Assembly (NCBI GenBank): GCA_024684665.1
Contig: JAIKWN010000005.1
Location: 1-9,186, forward strand
Length of the DNA stretch: 9,186 nucleotides
DNA from: Clostridiales bacterium
GTDB lineage: Bacteria > Bacillota_A > Clostridia > Christensenellales > Aristaeellaceae
Direction: 5' to 3'
A program made the position numbers and the translations under genes. Shown in pieces: positions 1 through 6,533 of the stretch (the stretch's first letter is position 1; each line of letters opens with the position of its first letter). A model generated the notes under the pieces. The model saw only the letters and a program-made list of their open reading frames with translations. It did no database searches and was not told the origin of the DNA.

Positions 1-870
1 CGCCGCGAGGCTCGGACCGCCAACGCCGGTCTGGAAGGAGAAGCCCTCCTTGAACCATGGTGTGGAGGCGATGACCTTCGCCACGTTCTCCGCCATCATG
101 AGGTCGCGCGGGTTCTGGCTGATGCGTGCCGCCGCACTCGCGATCTTCTTCGGGTTGCCGATAGAATCCACGACGACGACTGCGTCCACATCGATCGCCT
201 CGACGGAAGCGGGCATGTTCGGGAAATCCACAAGGCAGTCGGTCACGACGACGACATGATCCGCATATTTCGCATCCGTCATCGCATATCCGAGGCTGCC
301 GCAGTTGCTCTTGCCGCCGATGCCCCGGCAGTTGCCGACGCAGTCCGCGGTTGGTGCCGCGACGAAAGCGATGTCAATGTGCACTTCGCCCGCCTCAATG
401 GCGCGTGGACGGCCGCCATGGCTGCGGATGATGGCCGGGGTTTTCAGCTTGCCGTGGGAAACCACGTCGCCCATTCTGCCGCGGATGCCGCTCGTCTGGA
501 TTCCGATGACCTTCCCCTGCTCGATGTAATCGGCGATTGGGTCGTGCGCGTTGCCGAGGGATGTGGCCGCAATAGTCAGATCCTTGAGATCGAGCTCTTC
601 GATAGCCGCCTTCATCACCATGTTCACGACAAAGTCTCCGTCGCGCAGGTGATGATGGAAGGAGAAGGTCATCCCGTCCTTCGCGCCGCAGTGCCTGAGT
701 GCGTCCGCGATACTCTCCACGATCTTGCTTTCCTGGGGCTTTTCATACCGGCGAGTTTTGGGGGCGGCTTTCTGCAGGTACTTGCCGTCCATATAATTCT
801 TTCCCTGATAGACTTCCTTGCCGTTTACGAGCAGGGCGTCCGGGATCTCGCGTCCGACTGCGTTTTTCAT
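1..870 (-). CDS. citF: Citrate lyase alpha subunit (citrate CoA-transferase), 5' part, cut by window edge
   Basis: This is the N-terminal 290 residues of CitF, usually a little over 500 residues, so the C-terminal part lies beyond the left edge. The alpha subunit swaps the acetyl group on the CitD prosthetic group for citrate, forming citryl-ACP for CitE. The start (MKNAVGREIP) matches the CitF family start. Conserved stretches are visible around residues 61-80 (CGAKDGMTFSFHHHLRDGDF), 102-134 (ATSLGNAHDPIADYI, then GIQTSGIRGRMG) and 171-196 (AAPTADCVGNCRGIGGKSNCG). The frame is open with no stop to the edge. The ATG overlaps the citE stop as ATGA, and GAGGGG lies about seven bases upstream, so translation is probably coupled to citE. 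It is the last visible gene of the tctCBA-citDEF unit. Identification is secure; the completeness of the gene cannot be judged here. Confidence 0.96.
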   Translation of the reverse strand, partial: MKNAVGREIPDALLVNGKEVYQGKNYMDGKYLQKAAPKTRRYEKPQESKIVESIADALRHCGAKDGMTFSFHHHLRDGDFVVNMVMKAAIEELDLKDLTIAATSLGNAHDPIADYIEQGKVIGIQTSGIRGRMGDVVSHGKLKTPAIIRSHGGRPRAIEAGEVHIDIAFVAAPTADCVGNCRGIGGKSNCGSLGYAMTDAKYADHVVVVTDCLVDFPNMPASVEAIDVDAVVVVDSIGNPKKIASAAARISQNPRDLMMAENVAKVIASTPWFKEGFSFQTGVGGPSLAA

Positions 871-1781
871 ACCAAATCCCCCTCATACATGCCGCACGCT
901 TTCGCGAGCTTCAAAGTGCGCTCCGCGCCCGGGATGAAGGCGATGTCCACCATCTTGCCGTTCACGGTGAAGACGCCGACGCCGGCGGCAGCCGCCTCGC
1001 GGAACGCTCTCACCATGGCTTCCGCCTGCAGGATTTCCTTCTCCGTCGGCGCGAAGATCTCGTGCACGAGGCGGATCTGCTTCGGGTTGATGAGGCTCTT
1101 GCCGTCGAAGCCCATGGCCTTGTTCTGGCGGACTTCCGCCTCAAAGCCGTCCATGTCGTCCAGGTCGGTGAAGACGGTGTCGAAGCACTGTACGCCGGCG
1201 GCGCGTGCCGCGATCAGCATCTGTCCCCGAGCGACCAACATGTCGATGCCGTCGCGCTGGAACTTCGTCTGCATGCACTTGCGGAAGTCGCCTCCGGAGA
1301 TGGCGACGCCCAGCATGCGGTCGGAAGCCGCGCAGATCTCATAGGCGTTCAGGATGCCCTTCGGGCTTTCGAGCGCCGCCATAAGAAGCGTGCGCCCCTC
1401 TTCGACGCCGAACTCGCGCTCGGCCGCGAGGACGTGCTCTTCCACCGTGCGGACGTCTTGCGCGGACTCACACTTCGCGATGCGGATGCCGTCCGCCCCG
1501 CCGGCGACGCAGACCCGGATGTCCTCCTGCCAATGTGGGGTATCCAGACCGTTGATTCGCACGATGACCTCGGTGTCACCGTAGTCGATGGTTTTAAGCG
1601 CGTGGTACAGTGAGAAGCGCGCGGAGTCTTTCTGGTTTTCAGCGACTGCGTCTTCCAGGTCCAGCATGATGGAATCGACGCCGTAGATGTAAGCGTCCTT
1701 GATGAGGCCCGGCTTCTGCGCGTTCATGAACATCATGGTGCGGCGCAGGCGGAACCGTTCCGGCTTCGGTCTCGGAATCAT
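867..1781 (-). CDS. citE: Citrate lyase beta subunit (citryl-ACP lyase)
   Basis: CitE cleaves citryl-ACP to oxaloacetate and regenerates acetyl-ACP; it is a cytoplasmic HpcH/HpaI-family TIM barrel. The protein is 304 residues, normal for the family. Visible motifs are RRTMMFMNAQKPGLIKDA (13-30), MLDLEDAV (39-46), VRING (74-78), ALESPKGILNAYEIC (136-150, with E138 as expected metal ligand), ISGGDFRK (161-168, with D165 as probable second metal ligand), LVAR (182-185) and GFDGKSLINPKQI (224-236). The open frame extends upstream to 1844. I chose the ATG at 1781 because GGGGAGGT lies eight bases before it, the ATG overlaps the citD stop as ATGA, and family alignment begins there. It sits between citD and citF, overlapping each by four bases. 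One oddity: the usual G-A-E-D motif reads S-G-G-D. Confidence 0.95.
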   Translation of the reverse strand: MIPRPKPERFRLRRTMMFMNAQKPGLIKDAYIYGVDSIMLDLEDAVAENQKDSARFSLYHALKTIDYGDTEVIVRINGLDTPHWQEDIRVCVAGGADGIRIAKCESAQDVRTVEEHVLAAEREFGVEEGRTLLMAALESPKGILNAYEICAASDRMLGVAISGGDFRKCMQTKFQRDGIDMLVARGQMLIAARAAGVQCFDTVFTDLDDMDGFEAEVRQNKAMGFDGKSLINPKQIRLVHEIFAPTEKEILQAEAMVRAFREAAAAGVGVFTVNGKMVDIAFIPGAERTLKLAKACGMYEGDLV

Positions 1782-2080
1782 CGGATCGCACCTCCCCACG
1801 GGATATTCGCGGCGCTCGCGTCTCCGCTGCGGAAGACGGCGCATTCCACGCGCGCCTTCAGCGTGCAGTCCAGCGCGCCCTTGTCCACGACCGTGACCTT
1901 TGCGTCTTTCACGTCGAGACGCTCCAGCGTCTCAAGGACGGTAGCGCGGATCTGCCGGCCGTACTGGTTCATGACACTGGAAGTGATGTCCAGCTTGATT
2001 CCGCCCTCGCCCGGCTCCACCGTGATAAGGGCGTCGCTGGATTCCAGCGTCCCGGCTGCCGCAGTGTGCTTGATTTCCAT
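1778..2080 (-). CDS. citD: Citrate lyase acyl carrier protein (gamma subunit)
   Basis: CitD carries the covalently bound phosphoribosyl-dephospho-CoA arm that shuttles acetyl and citryl groups between CitF and CitE. The protein is 100 residues, the usual size. The N-terminus aligns with known CitD (M-x-I-x-x-x-A-x-AGTLES), and Ser14 in AGTLESSD (9-16) is the expected attachment site. The region DKGALDCTLKARVE near the C-terminal half is also typical. Two in-frame ATGs lie two codons apart (2086 and 2080). I prefer 2080 because AGGAAGGA sits eight bases upstream and Ser14 then has the family numbering. The frame is also open further upstream, but that stretch does not resemble CitD and covers the hairpin at 2112-2135. 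Its stop overlaps the citE start. The modifying enzymes (CitXG, CitC) are encoded divergently in the same window. Confidence 0.95.
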   Translation of the reverse strand: MEIKHTAAAGTLESSDALITVEPGEGGIKLDITSSVMNQYGRQIRATVLETLERLDVKDAKVTVVDKGALDCTLKARVECAVFRSGDASAANIPWGGAIR

Positions 2081-2111
2081 AGGCATTGTCCTTCCTGCAG
2101 ATTTTCGGAAA

Positions 2112-2135
2112 GCGCCCGTCCACGGGGACGGGCGC
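2112..2135 (-). terminator. Intercistronic hairpin between tctA and citD (partial terminator or processing element)
   Basis: A perfect 10-bp GC-rich inverted repeat (GCGCCCGTCC / GGACGGGCGC) with a 4-base loop lies 15 bases after the tctA stop and about 31 bases before the citD start. On the minus-strand transcript the stem is followed by UUUCCGAAAAUCU, which is only weakly U-rich. Complete termination therefore seems unlikely, and citD has its own ribosome binding site beyond the hairpin. It may reduce read-through into citDEF or protect the 3' end of a tct transcript. The structure is seen directly; its function is inferred. Confidence 0.6.
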
Positions 2136-2150
2136 ATGCGTGTTCTCGGC

Positions 2151-3662
2151 TTACGCCTTCTTCTTGCGGATGAGCGGCATCACGATCGGGCTAGCAAGGA
2201 GCAGGATGCAAGCGATGATCAGCACGAAGCCGATCGGATGCTGCACAGGGCTGAACATCGCGAAGATGTTCGCCTTGCTCATCGTGTAGGCACGCGAGAA
2301 GTTGGACTCGCACATGCCGCCCAGAACGAGGCCCAGAACGATGGCCGCACTGTTGAAGTGGCAGACCTTGACCAAGAGGCCAAGCACGCCGGCGATGACC
2401 ATGATCTGCACGTCCGCGATAGCCATCTGGTTCGCATAGGAACCGATGAGCGCCAGCATGACGATGATCGGGCCAAGGTAGTAATACGGGATAGCAAGGA
2501 TCTGAGCGAAAACCTTTGCGATGCCCATCGCGACGATAACCATCAAGATGTTCGTCACGATCATGGACATGAAGGTCGCGGAGAGGTAGGTCGGCTGCTG
2601 CGTGAGAAGCAAGGGCCCAAGCTGGACGCCCTTGAGCGTCAGCGCGGACATCATGACCGCCGCGGCATTGCCGCCCGGGATACCGAGGGACAGGAGCGGA
2701 ACCATGGCGCCGCCGGTTGCGGAGTTGTTCGCAGCTTCGGAAGCCGCGATACCATCGATAATGCCGGTGCCAAACTTCTCCGGATGCTTGGAAAGCTTCG
2801 TCTCCATCGTGTAGCACATGAAGCTCGCGATGGTCGCGCCCGCGCCCGGCAGGATGCCGACGACGGTGCCGATGATGGAGCAACGGATGAGCGTCCACTT
2901 GATGGAGAGGATCTCAGCAAGGCTCGGCATCTTGGTGTTGACCGTCCCGCCGCCCACGCCGTCGTCCGCGCTCATGCGCTTCTTCTTCGGGTTTGTCTGG
3001 TTGAAGACTTCGGTGATCGCAAAGAGACCGATCAGGACTGGGATCATCTCAACGCCCGCGAACAGCTGCTTGGAGCCGAAGGTCAGGCGCTGCACAGCGT
3101 ACATTTTATCCTGGCCGATACAGGCAAGGAGCAGGCCGATGAGGCCGGAGATGATACAGGTCAGGATGTGGTCGCTGTCCAGGCAGGTGAGGATGGACAG
3201 ACCGAGGAACGTGACCGCAAACAGATCGGAGGGGCCGAATTTCAGGGCTGCCGCCGTCAGAGGCTGGGACAGCAGGAACATGGCGATAGCAGAAACCAGG
3301 CCGCCGAACGCGGAAGCCAGGAGCGCCACGCCGAGCGCCTTGCCCGCCTCGCCGCGCTGCGCCATCGGATAACCGTCAAAGGTCGTCGGCGCGGACGAGG
3401 GAACGCCCGGGATTTTGAAGAGGATAGCCGTGATGCTTCCGCCTGTGATGGAGGAGCAGTAAATGGCCGTCAGGAAGACGATGGCCGGGATCGGCTGCAT
3501 CGTATAGGTAAAAGTAAGGCCGAGGGCGACCGCCATCGTGGCGGAAACGCCCGGCAGCGCGCCGAAGACCGTGCCCAACACGATGGCGACGCAGACCATG
3601 AGGAACATCGAGGGGCTGAATACGGCCGCAGCGCCGCTTGCCAGTAACTGACCCATTGACAT
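2151..3662 (-). CDS. tctA: Tripartite tricarboxylate transporter, large membrane subunit
   Basis: TctA is the large polytopic membrane subunit of the tripartite tricarboxylate transporter, which with TctB moves substrate delivered by TctC across the cytoplasmic membrane using an ion gradient. At 503 residues it has the family length of about 500. Both conserved repeats are present: GALPGVSATMAVALGL (34-49) with GGSITAILFKIPG (74-86) and TTFDGYPMAQRGEAGKALG (93-111); then VGILPGAGATIASF (268-281) with GIAASEAANNSATGGAMVPL (304-323) and LGIPGGNAAAVMMSALTLKG (326-345). Hydrophobic helices fill the rest, and the C-terminus ends in basic RKKKA. The stop of tctB lies 15 bases upstream. A second ATG two codons in (3656) is an alternative start; the ribosome site, G-rich and about ten bases from 3662, does not decide. 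Substrate is inferred to be citrate from the adjoining citrate lyase genes. Confidence 0.94.
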   Translation of the reverse strand: MSMGQLLASGAAAVFSPSMFLMVCVAIVLGTVFGALPGVSATMAVALGLTFTYTMQPIPAIVFLTAIYCSSITGGSITAILFKIPGVPSSAPTTFDGYPMAQRGEAGKALGVALLASAFGGLVSAIAMFLLSQPLTAAALKFGPSDLFAVTFLGLSILTCLDSDHILTCIISGLIGLLLACIGQDKMYAVQRLTFGSKQLFAGVEMIPVLIGLFAITEVFNQTNPKKKRMSADDGVGGGTVNTKMPSLAEILSIKWTLIRCSIIGTVVGILPGAGATIASFMCYTMETKLSKHPEKFGTGIIDGIAASEAANNSATGGAMVPLLSLGIPGGNAAAVMMSALTLKGVQLGPLLLTQQPTYLSATFMSMIVTNILMVIVAMGIAKVFAQILAIPYYYLGPIIVMLALIGSYANQMAIADVQIMVIAGVLGLLVKVCHFNSAAIVLGLVLGGMCESNFSRAYTMSKANIFAMFSPVQHPIGFVLIIACILLLASPIVMPLIRKKKA

Positions 3663-3677
3663 ATTCCACTCGCCCCC

Positions 3678-4292
3678 TTATCCCAGCATGACCCGTGCGT
3701 TCCGAATCACGACCATCGCGGTCTCCGCCGCGTCAGCCGCTTCTTTCTTCCCGCCGAAGAGGTTCTTGATGCTCTGCACGATGTTCTCAAGCGCAAGCGC
3801 GAAGTCACGCAGGATGCCGAAGCCCCGCGGCAGATTCACGCTCAGCATACCCGAGAAGACGATGTAAAGGATGAAGGTGATCACGACAGACGCGATGACC
3901 AGCTGACCATATTTGCGCGCGCCGAGGAGCCAGCCGTAAGCGAGCAGCACGAGGAAGCTGGTAATGATGAAGCCCAGGGGCTCCAGGATGAAGGACGCCA
4001 CCGTCAGAATCACGATGCCGATGAACAGCCGGCTTTTGAAGAATTCCGGGACCGACTTCGCGAAGGCAGCGAGTGTGAAATTCTCTTTGCCCTTGTTCTT
4101 GCGGATGATCTTGATGATATTGATCAGAAGGCAAATCTCCAGCAGGATCAGGATGGCTTTCGGCCACGCATCCGGCTGCAGAGCGTACGGATTCTTGGCT
4201 ACCTTCATGGGAACGGCGGCTTCCAGCACATGTGTGAAGAAGGCCCAGCCGAAGAACACGAAGAGCAGCACGTTCAGAATCAGTTCAAACAT
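3678..4292 (-). CDS. tctB: Tripartite tricarboxylate transporter, small membrane subunit (TctB family)
   Basis: This is the small membrane subunit that partners TctA. The protein has 204 residues with about four hydrophobic segments: roughly 3-22, 44-63, 88-107 and 108-122 continuing to 130-150. It has the TctB hallmark of a proline-glycine motif after the last helix (SVNLPRGFG, 151-159). TctB sequences are poorly conserved, so position between tctC and tctA is a major part of the assignment. The start at 4292 is well supported: AAAGGAGA ends seven bases upstream. About 45 residues follow the LPRG motif, with a basic-acidic stretch (GGKKEAADAAETA, 180-192). This makes it longer than typical family members of about 150-170 residues. 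The tail is predicted cytoplasmic and its role is unknown. Confidence 0.88.
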   Translation of the reverse strand: MFELILNVLLFVFFGWAFFTHVLEAAVPMKVAKNPYALQPDAWPKAILILLEICLLINIIKIIRKNKGKENFTLAAFAKSVPEFFKSRLFIGIVILTVASFILEPLGFIITSFLVLLAYGWLLGARKYGQLVIASVVITFILYIVFSGMLSVNLPRGFGILRDFALALENIVQSIKNLFGGKKEAADAAETAMVVIRNARVMLG

Positions 4293-4312
4293 GTCGCTTT
4301 CTCCTTTAGGCA

Positions 4313-4344
4313 GGAAAGAGGGAGCGCCAAGTCTCCCTCTTTCC
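4313..4344 (-). promoter_or_regulatory. Intercistronic stem-loop between tctC and tctB
   Basis: A perfect 12-bp inverted repeat (GGAAAGAGGGAG / CTCCCTCTTTCC) with an 8-base loop lies in the 83-base gap between the tctC stop and the tctB start. On the minus-strand transcript no run of U follows; instead the tctB Shine-Dalgarno sequence comes within a few bases. It therefore does not look like a normal intrinsic terminator. Hairpins in this position are known in binding-protein transport operons, where they protect the upstream message and raise binding-protein levels relative to membrane subunits. That role here is inference. Confidence 0.65.
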
Positions 4345-4375
4345 GTTCATTCGCGTTTCCGCAATGGACAAATTC

Positions 4376-5365
4376 TTACTTCAGATCGTCGTAATCCTTG
4401 ACCAGGGTGCCCTGCTCAGCCATGAAGTCGCGCAGGCCCTTGTACTCGGCAGTGGCGAAGGCCGGAAGCTCTTCCGCGGTCGGGACTGGGCGCTCGTCAT
4501 AAGCAGCCGCCTTGATAAACTCCTGCCAAGTATCGGAAGCGCGGCACTCTTCAACCGCGGCGACCAGCGTATCGATAGCTTCCTGCGGGGTGCCAGTCTT
4601 CGCAAAGATCGCACGCCACGGCGCCATGAAGGAGTCGACACCCACTTCGCCGGAGCACTCGAGGTCCGGGAGAACCTTCAGGCGGTTCTCGCAGAGGGCG
4701 AGCATCGGGACGATGTTCCCGGACTCGACCAGGCCAGCGATCTCATCATAGCCGCAGACATAGAGGTCGACGTGGCCGCCAACGAGGGCAGAGTTCGCGT
4801 CAGAGCCGGAGTCATAAGGCAGTTCAAGGAGGAAGAGGCCGTCGGTAGCCTGAGCCAGAGAAGCACCGTCAACGCCGGTAGCCGTTAGCATCGCGACGGA
4901 AACCTCAAAGGGATGCTCGTCAATATACTTCGTGAGCTCAGTCCAGTTGGAGACTCCATACTTATCCATGGACGCCTTGGAGGCCACAATGAAGTTGATG
5001 GAGTGCACGAGCACGTCGATCGGCTGCATCTCGGTGCGGAAATCCACGGAGATGTTGCCCATCATGTCCTGAATGTACAGGGACTGGGTGCCAAGCATGA
5101 AGGTGTAGCCGTCGGCCGGCTGCTTCAGGGTGTACTCGACGCCGTTGACGCCGGAGCCGCCTTCGACGTTCTGCACTTCGCAGGGAACGCCCAGTTTGTC
5201 CTGCAGCAGGTTCGCCATCGGGCGAATGGTGGAGTCAGCGCCGCCGCCGACGCCCCAGGGGCAGACAAAGGTGATCTTGCGCTCAAACTTCCACTCAGCG
5301 GAAGCGAGAGCCGCGACGCTCAGCAGCATGACAGCCGCAAGAACCAGACATACGAGTTTCTTCAT
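4376..5365 (-). CDS. tctC: Tripartite tricarboxylate transporter, extracytoplasmic substrate-binding protein
   Basis: TctC binds tricarboxylates outside the membrane and delivers them to TctAB. It is 329 residues, typical of the Bug/TctC family. A signal peptide is evident: MKK, a hydrophobic core to about residue 20, then a cleavage site after ASA (A23|E24). Cys6 lies too early for a lipobox, so it appears to be cut by signal peptidase I rather than being a lipoprotein. Family motifs follow: FVCPWGVGGGADSTIRPMA (33-51), NVEGGSGVNGVEY (66-78) and PADGYTFMLGT (83-93), which form the ligand-binding loops in solved family members. The start is fixed by AGGAGGT eight bases upstream. It is the first gene of the minus-strand unit, opposite a divergent LysR regulator. 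Citrate or a related tricarboxylate is the inferred ligand from the citrate lyase genes downstream. Confidence 0.95.
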   Translation of the reverse strand: MKKLVCLVLAAVMLLSVAALASAEWKFERKITFVCPWGVGGGADSTIRPMANLLQDKLGVPCEVQNVEGGSGVNGVEYTLKQPADGYTFMLGTQSLYIQDMMGNISVDFRTEMQPIDVLVHSINFIVASKASMDKYGVSNWTELTKYIDEHPFEVSVAMLTATGVDGASLAQATDGLFLLELPYDSGSDANSALVGGHVDLYVCGYDEIAGLVESGNIVPMLALCENRLKVLPDLECSGEVGVDSFMAPWRAIFAKTGTPQEAIDTLVAAVEECRASDTWQEFIKAAAYDERPVPTAEELPAFATAEYKGLRDFMAEQGTLVKDYDDLK

Positions 5366-5392
5366 GGGGGATTACCTCCTTCTTTATTCCAA

Positions 5393-5409
5393 AGCGGGAA
5401 CGCCCCGCT
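5393..5409 (-). other. Small stem-loop in the tctC leader
   Basis: AGCGGG / CCCGCT with a 5-base loop lies in the presumed 5' leader of tctC, about 10 bases before the ribosome binding site. It could stabilise the 5' end of the message. A 6-bp stem can arise by chance in GC-rich DNA, so confidence is low. Confidence 0.3.
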
Positions 5410-5435
5410 CAGGCGCAGTCCTTGCACTTTTTCCG

Positions 5436-5464
5436 CTCACATGATAAACTATCCATGCTATAAG
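5436..5464 (+). promoter_or_regulatory. Candidate promoter of the lysR-citXG-citC side
   Basis: On the plus strand CTCACA (5436-5441) and TATAAG (5459-5464) are separated by 17 bases; they match the sigma-70 -35 and -10 consensus at four and five positions. Transcription would start near 5471, upstream of the inverted repeat at 5492-5511, so the regulator bound there would block its own transcript. The candidate overlaps the opposing tctC promoter. An alternative, TTGCAC (5422-5427) with TAAACT (5445-5450), is also possible. Confidence 0.35.
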
Positions 5465-5470
5465 ATGCAA
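5441..5470 (-). promoter_or_regulatory. Candidate promoter of the tctCBA-citDEF operon
   Basis: On the minus strand a -35-like TTGCAT (5470-5465) is followed after 18 bases by a -10-like TATCAT (5446-5441). The -10 matches the sigma-70 consensus at five of six positions; the -35 is weak (three of six), as usual for promoters that need an activator. The transcript would start near 5434, giving a leader of roughly 70 bases to the tctC ATG. Assigned by eye only. Confidence 0.45.
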
Positions 5471-5491
5471 ATACCGTTTTTGATATTAATT

Positions 5492-5511
5492 CCATAAGCA
5501 AAAACTTATGG
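5492..5511. promoter_or_regulatory. Inverted repeat, probable LysR-type regulator operator
   Basis: CCATAAG and CTTATGG form a perfect 7-bp inverted repeat with a 6-base A-rich centre (CAAAAA). Its centre lies about 67 bases upstream of the inferred tctC transcription start, the usual position of a LysR-family recognition site. A near copy of one arm, CTATAAG (5458-5464, six of seven bases), lies in the tctC promoter where the activation site of such regulators normally sits. The symmetry is seen directly. Binding by the adjacent regulator is inferred from family behaviour. Confidence 0.6.
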
Positions 5512-5552
5512 CGCGTCAGGGTCGAATCATTTTGATGGAAAGGGGGTGCAGC

Positions 5553-6515
5553 ATGAACGTCCGGCATATAGAATATGTCCGAACCATCCTGCGGGAAGGT
5601 GGGTTTACCGCGGCGGCAAAGCGCCTCTATCTCTCCCAGCCTGCGCTGTCCCAATCCATCAAGCAGCTGGAAACCGAACTGGGCGCGCAGGTTTTTGACC
5701 GGCAGAGCGATCCCATCAGTCTTACCTATGCGGGGCGGCGGTATCTGGAAGCAGCGCAGCGGATTCAGGAAATCGAACAGGGTCTGCGCGCCGACCTGGC
5801 AGAAAACGCCGGAGCCATCCACGCGCGCCTGCGCCTCGGCATTTCCCGTCAACGCGGGCTGAACCTCCTCCCCCTCGTGATACCGGAATACGCGCAGCGG
5901 TATCCCCATGTGAAGCTGGAACTGGTGGAACAGGGCAGTGACGCGCTGGAACGCCTGACGGCTGAGGGCGAATGCGATTTCGCCTTAGTTACCACGAACC
6001 GTAAGCTTTCCCGCCTGCGCTATGTGCTGATCGAAAGCGAGGAGGTCGTGCTTCTGGCCGGTAAAGATACGGGAATCGCGCAGCGCTTTGCGGACGGAAC
6101 GGCCATCTCCATCGCGGAGGCCGCGGAAGAGCGTTTTGTTTCCATGGTGGGCGGGCACAGCGTGCGGCTTATCCAGGCGCGGCTTTTTGACCGTTACCGA
6201 CTATCCCCCAACATCCTCATGGAAACCGGCAATATGGAGGCTGGTAAAAACGTGGCCGCCCTCGCTGGCGCTGTAATGCTGATTCCCCGGGTCTACGTCC
6301 CTGACGAATGGAAGGCACGGGTGGAGGCAAAATGCTTCCCCGTGCTGGACAACGATTACGAACGACACTTCTGCTTCTGCTGCCGGCGCGGCATGCGCCT
6401 TCCACAATATATGGAAGATTTCGTCCGCATCACCTGCGGAAAGCTTGGCGTCCCTTTCGCCATGCCTGGCGAGGCAGATCCGCCGGATCTCCGCGTGAGG
6501 CCAACGGGAGAGTAA
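5553..6515 (+). CDS. LysR-type transcriptional regulator, probable regulator of the citrate locus
   Basis: This 320-residue protein has an N-terminal winged helix-turn-helix (MNVRHIEYVRTILREGGF, with the HTH at about 18-37 containing FTAAAKRLYLSQPALSQSIK), then a linker helix. A LysR substrate-binding domain follows, from about residue 90 (ARLRLGISRQRGL) to about 300. The ATG at 5553 is preferred over an upstream in-frame ATG at 5508 because AAGGGGGT lies five bases before it and LysR proteins begin at this point. The upstream start would also run through the operator repeat. It is transcribed away from tctC and shares the 187-bp gap with it, the standard arrangement for a LysR activator controlling the divergent operon and itself. 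The co-inducer is unknown; citrate or an analogue is the obvious candidate. The C-terminal region is cysteine-rich (CFCC). Confidence 0.92.
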   Translation: MNVRHIEYVRTILREGGFTAAAKRLYLSQPALSQSIKQLETELGAQVFDRQSDPISLTYAGRRYLEAAQRIQEIEQGLRADLAENAGAIHARLRLGISRQRGLNLLPLVIPEYAQRYPHVKLELVEQGSDALERLTAEGECDFALVTTNRKLSRLRYVLIESEEVVLLAGKDTGIAQRFADGTAISIAEAAEERFVSMVGGHSVRLIQARLFDRYRLSPNILMETGNMEAGKNVAALAGAVMLIPRVYVPDEWKARVEAKCFPVLDNDYERHFCFCCRRGMRLPQYMEDFVRITCGKLGVPFAMPGEADPPDLRVRPTGE

Positions 6516-6533
6516 AAAGGAGGTTGTCACCTG

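Noticed and set aside
256..1613. Plus-strand frames of 362 and 304 codons opposite citE and citF
   Set aside because: Both lie antisense to well-conserved citrate lyase genes, overlap each other in different frames and show no family motifs. They are by-products of GC-rich third positions.
1782..1844. Longer citE start at 1844
   Set aside because: The extra 21 Arg-rich residues are encoded inside citD and are not part of CitE; the ATG at 1781 has the ribosome site and coupling overlap.
1863..3647. 594-codon open frame on the plus strand opposite tctA
   Set aside because: It is antisense to the clearly recognisable tctA and citD. Its product is rich in Arg, Asp, His and Glu with no recognisable domain, as expected from the mirrored codon bias of a GC-rich membrane-protein gene.
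5300..5365. TctC as a lipoprotein
   Set aside because: The only cysteine near the N-terminus (Cys6) precedes the hydrophobic core, and the region ends in an ASA|E signal peptidase I site, so no lipobox is present.
4364..5497. Plus-strand frames opposite tctC, including one of 194 codons
   Set aside because: They are antisense to tctC, lack ribosome sites and recognisable motifs, and one runs through the divergent promoter region.
5508..5552. Upstream ATG start for the LysR gene
   Set aside because: The 15 extra residues do not fit the LysR N-terminus, and the ATG lies inside the operator repeat. The 5553 ATG has the good ribosome site.
5409..5909. 166-codon minus-strand frame covering the divergent gap and the start of the lysR gene
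   Set aside because: It would be antisense to the HTH coding region and cross the operator and both promoters. No motif is seen.
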